From NCBI RefSeq assembly GCF_037203705.1, contig NZ_JBBCAT010000001.1, positions 1,647,418 through 1,711,417 of the forward strand: a stretch of 64,000 nt of DNA, given 5' to 3'. Each line of letters starts with the position of its first letter. The stretch's first letter is position 1. Of the stretch, positions 56,036-64,000 are shown in pieces. The position numbers and the translations under genes were made by a program. The notes under the pieces are model-generated. The model had not been told where the DNA came from, made no database searches, and saw nothing but the letters and a program-made list of their open reading frames with translations. Source of the stretch: Prosthecomicrobium sp. N25 (GTDB taxonomy: Bacteria; Pseudomonadota; Alphaproteobacteria; Rhizobiales; Ancalomicrobiaceae).

Positions 56036-57201
56036 CCCGTGCCGCCATCGTGGGCTGGGCCCATACGCCCTTCGGCAAGCTCGAGGACCCGGACGTGGAG
56101 AGCCTGATCGGCCGCGTCGCCGCCGACGCGCTCGCGCACGCGGGCGTGGCGCCGGCGGACGTCGATGCCGTCACGGTCGGCGTCTACAACAACGGCTTCG
56201 CCCGCCAGGGCTTCGAGGCCGCGCTGGTCGCCCTCGCGGTGCCGGACCTCGCCTACGTTCCGGCCACCCATGTGGAGAACGCCTGCGCGACCGGCTCCGC
56301 CGCCCTCTATGCGGCCCTCGACTTCGTCGAGAGCGGCCGCGGCCGCATCGCCCTCGTGGTCGGCGCCGAGAAGATGACCGCCACCCCGACCGCCGAGGTC
56401 GGCGACATCCTGCTGACCGCCTGCTACCGCAAGGAGGAGAGCCAGGTCGACGCCGGCTTCGCCGGCATCTTCGGCCGCATCGCCCAGCACTATTTCCAGC
56501 GCTACGGCGACCGATCCGAGGAACTCGCCATGATCGCGGCGAAGAACCATGCGCACGGGCTCTCGAACCCGCTCGCCCACATGCGCAAGGATTTCGGCTT
56601 CGACTTCTGCAACACGGTCTCCGAGAAGAACCCGCGCGTCGCCGGCCCGCTACGCCGCACCGACTGCTCGCTCGTCTCCGACGGCGCCGCCGCCCTGGTG
56701 GTCGCCGACGAGGAGACCGCCGCGACCCTCGGCCGCGCGATCTCGTTCCGCGCCCGCCGCCACGTCAACGACTTCCTGCCCCTGTCGCGCCGGGACCCGA
56801 TCGCCTTCGAGGGCGCCCGCCGCGCCTGGACCAGGGCGCGCGAGGACGCCGGCATCACCCTCGACGACCTCGACCTCGTCGAGACCCACGACTGCTTCAC
56901 GGTCGCCGAGATGATCGAGTACGAGGCCATGGGCCTCGCGGCTCCGGGGGAAGGCTGGAAAGTGGCGCGCGACGGCGTCACGAGCCGCGGCGGCCGGCTG
57001 CCGGTCAACCTGTCGGGCGGCCTGAAGTCCCGCGGCCACCCGATCGGCGCGACCGGGGTCTCCCAGCACGTCATGGCCGCCATGCAGCTCATGGGCGAGG
57101 CCGGCGACATGCAGCAGCCGGGCGCCAAGCTCGCCGGCGTCTTCAACATGGGCGGCGCGGCGGTCGCCAACTACGTCTCGATCCTGGAGCGGACCAAGTG
57201 A
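56032..57201 (+). CDS. Thiolase-family acyltransferase (SCP-x/acetyl-CoA acetyltransferase-like)
   Basis: This 389-residue thiolase-fold protein has nucleophile Cys in HVENACATGSAALYAAL near residue 85, the later HDCFTVAEM motif, and the terminal NLSGGLKSRGHPIGATG near 330-346. The type resembles SCP-x thiolases more than classical FadA. Such enzymes cleave 3-ketoacyl-CoA or related beta-keto thioesters. It is coupled by 4-base overlaps to iclR upstream and the acyl-CoA ligase downstream, giving one pathway unit. Confidence 0.88.
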   Translation: MTRAAIVGWAHTPFGKLEDPDVESLIGRVAADALAHAGVAPADVDAVTVGVYNNGFARQGFEAALVALAVPDLAYVPATHVENACATGSAALYAALDFVESGRGRIALVVGAEKMTATPTAEVGDILLTACYRKEESQVDAGFAGIFGRIAQHYFQRYGDRSEELAMIAAKNHAHGLSNPLAHMRKDFGFDFCNTVSEKNPRVAGPLRRTDCSLVSDGAAALVVADEETAATLGRAISFRARRHVNDFLPLSRRDPIAFEGARRAWTRAREDAGITLDDLDLVETHDCFTVAEMIEYEAMGLAAPGEGWKVARDGVTSRGGRLPVNLSGGLKSRGHPIGATGVSQHVMAAMQLMGEAGDMQQPGAKLAGVFNMGGAAVANYVSILERTK

Positions 57202-58838
57202 CGACCGGTGATGCCCCGAGCGGCGGGGTGGCGCGCGTCTCCCGGCGCGTGATGAACCTCGCCCACATGCTGACCCAGAATGCCCGGCGTTTCCCGGACC
57301 GCCCCGGTTTCGTCTGGGCCGGCCGCCGGTGGACCTGGGCCGAGATCGAGGCCCGGGTCTCCGCCTTCGCGGCCGCGCTCGCGGCGCGCGGCATCCGCAA
57401 GGGCGACCGCATTCTCGTGCACTCGAAGAACTCGGAGGAGATGTTCTTCTCCATGTTCGCGACCTTCCGGATCGGCGCGGTCTGGGTCCCGACCAACTTC
57501 CGCCTGATGCCGGCCGAGGTCGCCGACCTCGCCGAATACGCCGGCGCCCGGGCCTTCCTGTGCCACGGCGACTTCCCCGACCACGCCCGCGCCGTGGAGG
57601 ACCACATGCGTCCGCGCGGTCTCGCCTTCGTGATGCGCCTCGGCCCCGGCACGCTCGGCGACGGCTCCGCAGCCGAGGCCATGGCGGCCCACGCCGGCGC
57701 GACCGTCAAGGACGCGCCCGTCGAGTACGACGACCCCTGCTGGTTCTTCTTCACCTCCGGCACGACCGGCCGCTCCAAGGCGTCGGTCCTGACCCACGGC
57801 CAGATGGCCTTCGTGGTCACCAACCACCTCTGCGACCTGCTCCCGGGCACGACGGAGGACGACGCCTCCCTGGTCGTCGCGCCGCTCAGCCATGGCGCGG
57901 GCGTCCACCAGCTGACCCAGGTCTCGCGCGGGGCCCCGACCATCCTCCTGCCCACCGAGCGCTTCGACATCGACGAGGCGTTCCGGCTGATCGCCGAGCA
58001 CCGCGTGACCAACATGTTCACCGTGCCGACCATCCTGAAGATGCTGGTCGAGCACCCGGCGGTCGACGCCCACGACCATTCGTCCCTGCGCTACGTGATC
58101 TACGCCGGCGCGCCGATGTACCGCGAGGACCAGAAGACGGCCCTGCGCAAGCTCGGCAAGGTCATCGTCCAGTATTTCGGCCTCGGCGAGGTGACCGGCA
58201 ACATCACCGTGCTGCCGCCCTCTCTGCACCAGGAGGAGGACGGCCCGGAGGCGCGCGTCGGCACCTGCGGGTACGAGCGCACGGGCATGCAGGTCTCCAT
58301 CCAGGACGACGAGGGCCGCGAGCTGGAGCCGTTCCAGACAGGCGAGATCTGCGTCATCGGCCCGGCCGTCTTCGCCGGCTACTACGACAATCCGGACGCC
58401 AACGCGAAGGCCTTCCGCAACGGCTGGTTCCGAACCGGCGACCTCGGCCACATGGACGAGCAGGGCTTCGTCTACATCACCGGCCGCGCCTCAGACATGT
58501 TCATCTCGGGCGGCTCCAACATCTACCCGCGCGAGATCGAGGAGAAGATCCTGACCCACCCCGCCATCGCCGAGGTCGCGGTGCTGGGGGTTCCCGATCC
58601 GCTCTGGGGCGAGGTCGGCGTGGCGGTCTGCGTGGCCCGGCCCGGCGCGCGCGTCGAGGAGGCCGAACTCTCCGAGTTCCTCGCCCCGAAGATCGCCAAG
58701 TACAAGATGCCGAAGCGCTTCTACCTCTGGGACGCCCTGCCGAAGTCCGGCTACGGCAAGGTCCCGAAGCGCCTCGTCAGGGACGAGCTGGAGGCGCGCG
58801 GCCTCCTGCCCAAGCCGCAGCCCAAGGTGTCCGCGTGA
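57198..58838 (+). CDS. Acyl-CoA ligase, AMP-binding
   Basis: This 546-residue ANL ligase has P-loop WFFFTSGTTGRSKASVLTHG near residues 184-203, YFGLGEVTGNITVLP near 328-342, WFRTGDLGHMDEQGFVYITG near 411-430, and C-terminal KSGYGKVPKRLV with the catalytic lysine. It starts from GTG in a GTGA overlap; an internal ATG at 57252 is also possible. It should activate the acid imported by the TRAP system for cleavage by the thiolase. The substrate is unknown. Confidence 0.9.
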   Translation: MTTGDAPSGGVARVSRRVMNLAHMLTQNARRFPDRPGFVWAGRRWTWAEIEARVSAFAAALAARGIRKGDRILVHSKNSEEMFFSMFATFRIGAVWVPTNFRLMPAEVADLAEYAGARAFLCHGDFPDHARAVEDHMRPRGLAFVMRLGPGTLGDGSAAEAMAAHAGATVKDAPVEYDDPCWFFFTSGTTGRSKASVLTHGQMAFVVTNHLCDLLPGTTEDDASLVVAPLSHGAGVHQLTQVSRGAPTILLPTERFDIDEAFRLIAEHRVTNMFTVPTILKMLVEHPAVDAHDHSSLRYVIYAGAPMYREDQKTALRKLGKVIVQYFGLGEVTGNITVLPPSLHQEEDGPEARVGTCGYERTGMQVSIQDDEGRELEPFQTGEICVIGPAVFAGYYDNPDANAKAFRNGWFRTGDLGHMDEQGFVYITGRASDMFISGGSNIYPREIEEKILTHPAIAEVAVLGVPDPLWGEVGVAVCVARPGARVEEAELSEFLAPKIAKYKMPKRFYLWDALPKSGYGKVPKRLVRDELEARGLLPKPQPKVSA

Positions 58839-59689
58839 CCGGGCGCCGGATCGCGCAGCCGGGCCCCGCCCTGGAGCCCCGCGTCCTCGCGGTCGACTGC
58901 CGGGGCACCGAACTCGCCTTCACGCTCGAACCGGGCGTGAAGCTCCTCGCCGGCGTGGCCGCGGCCTTCGGCGCCGCGGGCTTCACGAGCGCGGCGGTCG
59001 AACTCGAGGGCGGCGCCTTCGGGCCCTTCACCTACGTGATCCCGGCCCTGTCGGAGACCCCGGAGCACGCGGCCTTCTACAGCGAAATGCGCCGCCCGGG
59101 CGGCGCCACGCCCCTGACGACCGCCCGCCTGACCCTCGGCACCCGGAACGGCGAGCCCTGGTTCCACTGCCACGGATTCTGGACGGCCGAGGGCCGGCTG
59201 ACCGGCGGTCACGTGATCCCTGAGGAGACGGTCGTCGCCGAGCCGATCCGCTGCCGCGCGCTGGGCCTGCGCGGCGCCGCCTTCACGGTCCGCAAGGATC
59301 CCGAGACCAACTTCTCGATCTTCCATCCGGTCCCCGACGGCCGCCCGGAAGGCGACGTCGAGGCCGTCGCGATCAGGATTCGTCCCCATGAGGACGTGGC
59401 GGCGACGTTCGAGGCGCTCTGCGCCGCGCGCGGCTGGGAGCGGGCCGTCATCCGGGGCGGCGTGGCGTCGACCATCGGGGCCCGCTTCGAAAGCGGTGCG
59501 GACGTCGACAACTTCGCGACCGAGGTCTTCGTGGTGGCGGGCCGCGTCGAGCCGGGGCCCGACGGCCGTCCCGTCGCGGCGGTGGACGCCGCCCTGATCG
59601 ACTATACCGGCGCCCTCGCGATGGGCCGCTACGTGCGCGGCGACAACCCCGTCCTGATGACCTTCGAGGCGGTCCTGCAGCGGGCCTGA
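58835..59689 (+). CDS. Tandem PPC/DUF296 domain protein
   Basis: The 284-residue protein starts from GTG overlapping the ligase stop. Two PPC (DUF296) domains are visible. The first (about residues 25-160) has the family histidine triad FHCHGFW and GGHV (H111, H113, H126), a likely metal site. The second (about 170-284, AIRIRPHEDVAATFEAL to MTFEAVLQRA) keeps the fold pattern, but the triad is replaced (VDAALIDYTGALAMGR). Bacterial PPC proteins have no settled function; plant relatives carry AT-hooks, absent here. Last gene of the operon, so a catalytic role in the pathway is plausible. Confidence 0.82.
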   Translation: MTGRRIAQPGPALEPRVLAVDCRGTELAFTLEPGVKLLAGVAAAFGAAGFTSAAVELEGGAFGPFTYVIPALSETPEHAAFYSEMRRPGGATPLTTARLTLGTRNGEPWFHCHGFWTAEGRLTGGHVIPEETVVAEPIRCRALGLRGAAFTVRKDPETNFSIFHPVPDGRPEGDVEAVAIRIRPHEDVAATFEALCAARGWERAVIRGGVASTIGARFESGADVDNFATEVFVVAGRVEPGPDGRPVAAVDAALIDYTGALAMGRYVRGDNPVLMTFEAVLQRA

Positions 59690-59697
59690 GCCGCCGC

Positions 59698-60288
59698 TCA
59701 GCGCGCCCCGGCCTTGCGCGCCAGGTAGTCGAGGCGCCGTGTCAGCTGCCAGGCCGTGCCCGCGAGCCCGAGGCCGAAGAGGCCGAGGCAGCCGAGCGTG
59801 GTCGGCCCGAGCGAGGCCGCCGTCTCGAGCGGGACCAGCAGGGCGAGCACCATGAACCCCGCCCACATCACCAGGAAGCCGACGAGCGCCCGGTCGGAGA
59901 CCGGCGGACGCGCCTCCATCGTCTCGCGGATCTCCTCGGGCGAGGGCGGCGCCGCGGCGCGGGGGCAATCCCTCAGGATCCAGCCCTGGGCCCCGAGCCA
60001 CAGGGCCGCGATCACCCCGCCGAGCAGGAGCGAGCCGCCCATCAGGAACGCGAAGGCCGCGAAGCTGTCCTGCTCCTTGAGGGTGGGCACCAGGACCAGC
60101 ACCACGGCCAGGATCGCCCCCGTGGTCAGCCAGTCGAAGCGGCGGGCGGCCGTCATGAGGCGCGCGCGCGCCGGCGCGTCCAGCCGGTAGGTCGGCCCGA
60201 AGCGCCCGAAGGGGCTGTGCAGGGTCTCGCCGTTCCGCTCGACGAGGACGGAGTCCAGGAGGTTGGACTGGAAGCGAAGGAAGCGCAT
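59698..60288 (-). CDS. Uncharacterised membrane protein
   Basis: This 196-residue protein has a polar N-terminus (MRFLRFQSNLLDSVLVERNG) and four hydrophobic segments (about residues 53-70, 77-98, 132-151, 158-176), with a Pro-rich cytoplasmic loop between the second and third. No family was recognised. It is convergent with the PPC gene, 8 bases apart. The N-terminal SPFGRFGPTYRLDAPARARL is unusual and might be a useful search seed. Confidence 0.65.
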   Translation of the reverse strand: MRFLRFQSNLLDSVLVERNGETLHSPFGRFGPTYRLDAPARARLMTAARRFDWLTTGAILAVVLVLVPTLKEQDSFAAFAFLMGGSLLLGGVIAALWLGAQGWILRDCPRAAAPPSPEEIRETMEARPPVSDRALVGFLVMWAGFMVLALLVPLETAASLGPTTLGCLGLFGLGLAGTAWQLTRRLDYLARKAGAR

Positions 60289-60371
60289 GGCTCGTCTCCC
60301 CAAGGGAAGGTCGTGTCTTGCGCCAGGATCGCGGCAGGCCCTTGAACGGGGCCTGAACGGGCCGGCGGCCG

Positions 60372-61346
60372 TCACGCCGAAGCGGCGCCGGCCGCCTTCC
60401 GCCGCTCGTAGGCCGCGACCGCTTCCGCCCGGGTCGGCAGGTCGGCCCCCTGCCGCGTGCAGGTGATGGCGGCGGCCGACACGGCGAAGAGCGTCAGGTC
60501 CTGGATCGTCTGCGTGTCGAGCCCCCGGAGCGCGGCCTTGTCGAGCAGGCCGCGCTCGTCCAGGAAGGCGAGCACGGCGGCCTGGAACGTATCGCCCGCC
60601 CCGATCGTGTCGGCGACCGCGACCCGCTCCGCCGGAACGAAGCGGGCCTGTCCCTTCGCGGCCACCACCGCCCCGCGACCGCCGTCGGTCACGAAGGCGA
60701 GGGCGGGACCGGCGAGCGACCACGCGCGCGCCACCGCCTCGAGGTCCGGCTTGCCCCCGAGCATCCACTCGAGATCCTCCGCCGACGCCTTGACGATGTC
60801 GGCCAGGCCGAGCATCCGCGCGAAGCGCTCCAGGTAGAGCGCCCGGTCTGGGATGATCGACGGCCGGATGTTCGGGTCGAGGGTCACGACGCGGGTCGGC
60901 GCGACCCGTTCCATGAAGCCGAGGAGCGTCGTGGCGGTCGGCTCCTGGGCGAGTGAGATCGACCCGAAATGGACCGCCGCGAGGTCGTCCGGCAGCGCCG
61001 CCGGCAGGTCGTCCGGCGTCATGCTGCGGTCCGCCGCCCCCGTCCCGTAGAACGAGTACTCCGGCTGGCCGTCCTCACCGAGCGCCACGAAGGCGAGCGT
61101 CGTCTGCATGCCCGGCGCCCGCACCAGGAAGCGCCGGCCGATCGCCTCGCGCTCCATGAAGCCGTCGAGGCGGCTGCCGAACCAGTCGGTCGACAGCTTG
61201 GACAGGAATTCGACCTCCCGGCCGAGCCGCCGCGCGCCCATCGCGACGTTGAGCGGCGAGCCGCCCACCACGGGCAGGAACGCCTGGCCGGCCTCCGTCC
61301 GGGTGCCCATCATGTCGAAGAGCGCTTCGCCGCAGACGATGATCAT
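60372..61346 (-). CDS. frcK: PfkB-family sugar kinase (fructokinase, FrcK-like)
   Basis: This 324-residue ribokinase-fold kinase has the N-terminal GGSPLNVAMGARRLG near residues 28-42 and the catalytic DTIGAGDTFQAAVLAFLDE near 244-262 with the anion hole and base aspartate. Grouped with a ROK regulator and a FrcB-like binding protein, it is most likely the fructokinase of the frc fructose uptake locus. The symbol is given by context. It is last of the minus-strand unit. Confidence 0.75.
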   Translation of the reverse strand: MIIVCGEALFDMMGTRTEAGQAFLPVVGGSPLNVAMGARRLGREVEFLSKLSTDWFGSRLDGFMEREAIGRRFLVRAPGMQTTLAFVALGEDGQPEYSFYGTGAADRSMTPDDLPAALPDDLAAVHFGSISLAQEPTATTLLGFMERVAPTRVVTLDPNIRPSIIPDRALYLERFARMLGLADIVKASAEDLEWMLGGKPDLEAVARAWSLAGPALAFVTDGGRGAVVAAKGQARFVPAERVAVADTIGAGDTFQAAVLAFLDERGLLDKAALRGLDTQTIQDLTLFAVSAAAITCTRQGADLPTRAEAVAAYERRKAAGAASA

Positions 61347-61384
61347 CCGATGTCTCCCCGGCCCGTCGGGCCTGCTCGTGGCTC

Positions 61385-61816
61385 TCAGGACGGCCGCACG
61401 ACGCCCTTGCGCAGGACGAGGTTGCCGTAGAGCCGTTCCTCCCCGGTCGCCACCAGCGCATAGGCGCTGCGGACGCGGTCGTAGAAGGCTTCGCCCATGA
61501 GCGGCACCACCCGGCAGGCCGGCTCGTGGCGCCGGACGATCGCCTCGAACTCCAGCATGACCGGCTCGCGGTGCTCCGCGTTCCCCTTGATGCCGGGCCG
61601 AAAGGCCGTGTCGGGCACGAAGTCGTCGAGGGGCATGACGGACAGGATCGCGTCCGCGATCCGGGTCGCCGAATGGCCGTCCATGCGCACGAGCCGCCGG
61701 GCATGGGCGACCGCCGGATAGTTGCCGTCCACGATCGCGATCTCGTCGCCGTGGCCCATCTCGCGCAAGACCTTGAGCAGGTCCGGGCCGAGCACCGGAT
61801 CAATCCCTTTGAGCAT
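61385..61816 (-). CDS. FucU/RbsD-family sugar mutarotase
   Basis: This 143-residue protein of the RbsD/FucU fold interconverts sugar anomers. The start MLKGIDPVLGPDLLKVLREMGHGDEI carries the conserved histidine (H22) and DGNYPA; LYGNLVLRKGVV is typical of the C-terminus. In a fructose locus it may handle fructose or a related sugar anomer. It overlaps the ROK regulator stop by 17 bases and precedes frcK, so all three are probably one transcript. Confidence 0.87.
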   Translation of the reverse strand: MLKGIDPVLGPDLLKVLREMGHGDEIAIVDGNYPAVAHARRLVRMDGHSATRIADAILSVMPLDDFVPDTAFRPGIKGNAEHREPVMLEFEAIVRRHEPACRVVPLMGEAFYDRVRSAYALVATGEERLYGNLVLRKGVVRPS

Positions 61817-63086
61817 CGGCGGCCTCCTTGAACAGGACTTCCCGGTTGCGGGCGAAGTTGGCGAGGATCGGCAGGGCCGCCGCCCCGATGGCGCGTGCGT
61901 CGGCGCCGACGCTACCCTCCCGGATCTCGCAGGGGGTGAGGCCCTGCCGGTCGATCAGCTCCAGCCCGGCGCGGGTCGCCTCGGCGAGCCTGCGGCGGAT
62001 CTCGGGCGGGAAGGCGCCGTCCAGGATCACGGCCTCGAAGTCGAGGATCGCGGTGGCGCCGGCGACCAGCACGGCGAGCGCCCGTCCCGCCTCCTCGAGC
62101 CAGGCGTCGAGGTGGGCGCCGTAGTCCGGCCAGCTCCGCGGCTCGCGCCAGAGGTCGGAGGCGTCGACCCCCGCGGCCCTGAGCCGGTCCTCCAGCACGT
62201 AGAGCGAGGCGGCCCGGATCAACTGCTCGGTCACCACCTTGCCGCCAGGGGCGGCGCGCGGGACGGGCATCGAGCCGATGGCGCCGGCGTTGCCGGTCCG
62301 GCCCGGCACCACGTTGCCGGACACCACGATGCCGCCGCCCACGAAGGAGCCGACGAACACGTAGACGAAGTCGCGCGCCGCCTGGGCGTTGCCGAACAGG
62401 TTCTCGGCCGCGCAGGCCGCCGTGCCGTCGTTCATGACGTGCACCGGCCAGGGCAGGACGGCCGTGAGCGCCTGCCGGGCGTCGAAGCCGCGCCAGGCCT
62501 GCATGACCGCGGGCGGCGCGCCGACCTCGGGCTCCCAGTTCCAGAGTTCGAAGGGCGTCGCCACCCCGAAGCCGACGATGCGCGCGCGCTGAGTCTCGCT
62601 GAGCCGGGCCGTCAGGTCCGCGGTGCCCTCCCGCACATGGGCGAGCAGGCTGTCGGGGAGAGGGTAGGGGTGGGTCCAGTGCCGCCGGGCGATGACCCGG
62701 CCGAGGAAGTCGACCACGACGAGGTCCGTCGAGCGGCGGCCGATCTTCAGGCCGAACGACACCGCCCCGTCCGGGTTGAGCATGTACGGAATGGCCGGCT
62801 GCCCGATCCGGCCGCGCTGCGGCTCGCCCCGGCGGATCAGCCCCTCCTGCTCCAGGCGGTTCATGATTACCGTCGTGGTCTGCGGCGAGAGGCCGGTCAG
62901 CCGTGCGATCTCGGCCTTGGGCAGCCCGCCGCCGCGCCGGATCAGCGACAGCACCAGCCGCTCGTTGTAGAGGCGCACGCCCGCCTGGTCTGTCCCGCGG
63001 CGCAGGTCGGCCGCCGGCAGGCCCTCGCGCAGGGCGGGCTCCGCGCGCCCGACGTCGCGCTGTCCGATCTCGGGCAGGTCGTCCAC
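61800..63086 (-). CDS. frcR: ROK-family transcriptional regulator (FrcR-like)
   Basis: This 428-residue protein has an N-terminal winged helix (about residues 35-95: LPKAEIARLTGLSPQTTTVIMNRLEQEGLI) and a ROK sugar-binding domain. The usual ROK zinc motif (CxCGxxGC) is absent: the region after GNAGAIGSMPVPRAAPGG has no cysteine. This is seen in some FrcR-type repressors. It is divergent from frcB across a 313-base gap that holds a large nested palindrome, its likely operator. Confidence 0.83.
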   Translation of the reverse strand: MDDLPEIGQRDVGRAEPALREGLPAADLRRGTDQAGVRLYNERLVLSLIRRGGGLPKAEIARLTGLSPQTTTVIMNRLEQEGLIRRGEPQRGRIGQPAIPYMLNPDGAVSFGLKIGRRSTDLVVVDFLGRVIARRHWTHPYPLPDSLLAHVREGTADLTARLSETQRARIVGFGVATPFELWNWEPEVGAPPAVMQAWRGFDARQALTAVLPWPVHVMNDGTAACAAENLFGNAQAARDFVYVFVGSFVGGGIVVSGNVVPGRTGNAGAIGSMPVPRAAPGGKVVTEQLIRAASLYVLEDRLRAAGVDASDLWREPRSWPDYGAHLDAWLEEAGRALAVLVAGATAILDFEAVILDGAFPPEIRRRLAEATRAGLELIDRQGLTPCEIREGSVGADARAIGAAALPILANFARNREVLFKEAADAQRD

Positions 63087-63190
63087 CGATTCTCCTCCCG
63101 GCGAGGCTCTCGTTTCACGTGCCGCAAGGCGATCCGCCTAGGCAAGGCCCGGCCTCGCATCGCCGCGGATGATGGCCCTCGGCACCCGTG

Positions 63191-63229
63191 CTGTCAATAA
63201 GTTCATCCAGTGGATTTATTTATTGACAG
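63191..63229. promoter_or_regulatory. Nested dyad operator between frcR and frcB
   Basis: CTGTCAATAA (63191-63200) and TTATTGACAG (63220-63229) form a perfect 10-bp inverted repeat. Exactly at the same centre (63210) lies ATCCA-g-TGGAT (63205-63215). Each outer arm contains a TTGACA -35-like word pointing away from the centre, so both divergent promoters would be covered by one bound regulator. The rest of 63087-63399 holds no gene; GC-rich sequence with an aggaaga ribosome-binding site before 63400. Confidence 0.65.
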
Positions 63230-63399
63230 GCTTCCCGGCTTCATGCGAGAACCGCCCTACCGGATGGCGGCCGCCGTCCCCGCACCGCGCGTCGAAGCGC
63301 CCGGCGGGGGCAGGGCGGTCAGCCGGGAGACCTCGCCGGGGGCTTGCCCGGACGAGGCTGCAAGGCGCCCCGACAGGGGCTTTCGGGAGGAAGAAACCG

Positions 63400-64000
63400 A
63401 TGAAATCCTTCAAGGCTTCGCTCACCATGACGGTCGCCGCTGCGGCCCTCGGGCTCGCCTTCGCGGCCGGCCCCGCCGCCGCACAGGGCAAGGTCGTGGT
63501 CGGCCTGATCACCAAGACCAACACCAACCCCTTCTTCGTGAAGATGCGCGAGGGCGCCGAGGCCAAGGCCAAGGAACTCGGCATGGAGCTGCGCTCCTTC
63601 GCGGGCAAATACGACGGCGACCATGACAGTCAGGTCCAGGCGATCGAGAACCTGATCGCCGGCGGCGCCAAGGGCATCCTGCTGGTGCCGTCCGACTCCA
63701 AGGCCATCGTGCCGGTCATCAAGAAGGCGCGCCAGGCGGGCGTGCTCGTCATCGCCCTCGACACCCCGACGGAGCCGGCCGACGCCGCCGACGCGACCTT
63801 CGCCACCGACAACTTCGAGGCCGGCAAGCTGATCGGCCAGTGGGCCAAGGCGACCCTCGGCGACAAGGCCGCCACCGCCAAGATCGCCCTGCTCGACCTC
63901 TCCAAGAACATGCCGACCGTCGACTACCTGCGCGACCAGGGCTTCCTCACCGGCTTCGGCGTGGACGTGAAGGACCCGAAGAAGAACGGCGACGAGACCG
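63400..64000 (+). CDS. frcB: Sugar ABC transporter substrate-binding protein, FrcB-like (partial)
   Basis: The first 200 residues of a periplasmic binding protein are present; it runs off the window end without a stop. The signal peptide is [20 protein letters not shown], cleaved after AAA-Q (near residue 28). The type I periplasmic fold then begins [20 protein letters not shown], with [20 protein letters not shown] and [10 protein letters not shown]. The sequence and neighbourhood fit the fructose-binding FrcB of rhizobia; a permease and ATPase are expected downstream outside the window. The start is ATG 63400 with gggaggaag upstream. Confidence 0.85.
   Translation, partial: MKSFKASLTMTVAAAALGLAFAAGPAAAQGKVVVGLITKTNTNPFFVKMREGAEAKAKELGMELRSFAGKYDGDHDSQVQAIENLIAGGAKGILLVPSDSKAIVPVIKKARQAGVLVIALDTPTEPADAADATFATDNFEAGKLIGQWAKATLGDKAATAKIALLDLSKNMPTVDYLRDQGFLTGFGVDVKDPKKNGDET

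Overview
The window is GC-rich (roughly two thirds G+C by eye), densely coded alphaproteobacterial chromosome, most likely Hyphomicrobiales (Rhizobiales). Supporting signs are the zapA-6S RNA neighbourhood with a DUF4164 gene, the Tol-Pal-CpoB-TilS-FtsH-GlmM gene order, Omp25/Omp31-like barrels preceded by CtrA-type boxes, the frc fructose locus, and a cysteine-free L31. No IS element, prophage, CRISPR array, tRNA or rRNA was seen. This looks like core chromosome with a few small insertions.

Layout. 0-7 kb: rpmE, a divergent ABC exporter, a small methyltransferase, a YmdB-type phosphoesterase coupled to 5-formyl-THF cyclo-ligase, a PAP2 phosphatase, 6S RNA, zapA and DUF4164. 7-13 kb: gap, pgk, a ThiE-like protein lacking key ThiE motifs, a Sel1-repeat protein and suhB. 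13-16.5 kb: a MotA/MotB-like proton-channel pair and two tandem GNAT acetyltransferases. 16.7-21.7 kb: yebC, ruvC, ruvA, ruvB (with an antisense Uma2-family gene between ruvA and ruvB), a HAD phosphatase and ybgC. 21.9-24.7 kb: a PhyH dioxygenase and an acyl-CoA ligase lie between ybgC and tolQ. 25.2-36.8 kb: tolQRAB, pal, cpoB, tilS, ftsH and glmM, with a reversed cytochrome b561 gene. 37-42.3 kb: two outer-membrane barrels, then serC, a small ABM-like gene and serA. 42.5-49.2 kb: two EamA-type exporters, a diguanylate cyclase with a degenerate receiver domain, purA and a long proline-rich membrane protein. 49.3-59.7 kb: a GlsB-like protein, an MFS carrier, and a divergent catabolic locus (SDR, fused TRAP DctQM, DctP on one side; IclR, thiolase, acyl-CoA ligase, tandem PPC/DUF296 protein on the other). 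59.7-64 kb: a membrane protein and the frc fructose locus (kinase, FucU/RbsD-like protein, ROK repressor, divergent binding protein cut by the window end).

Regulatory DNA readable by eye includes a 39-bp nested dyad between frcR and frcB, two IclR-type palindromes (one over the iclR start codon), CtrA-type TTAA-N7-TTAA boxes at nearly the same distance from both barrel genes, a three-half-site element at the gap promoter, a serC leader hairpin, and several hairpin terminators. A dispersed repeat of about 120 bp occurs in four intergenic copies. The best candidates for undescribed biology are the TRAP/thiolase/ligase/PPC locus of unknown substrate, the orphan MotAB-like pair, the degenerate ThiE-like protein in the glycolytic cluster, the Ser-for-Asp receiver on an intact GGDEF domain, and the purA-linked proline-rich protein.
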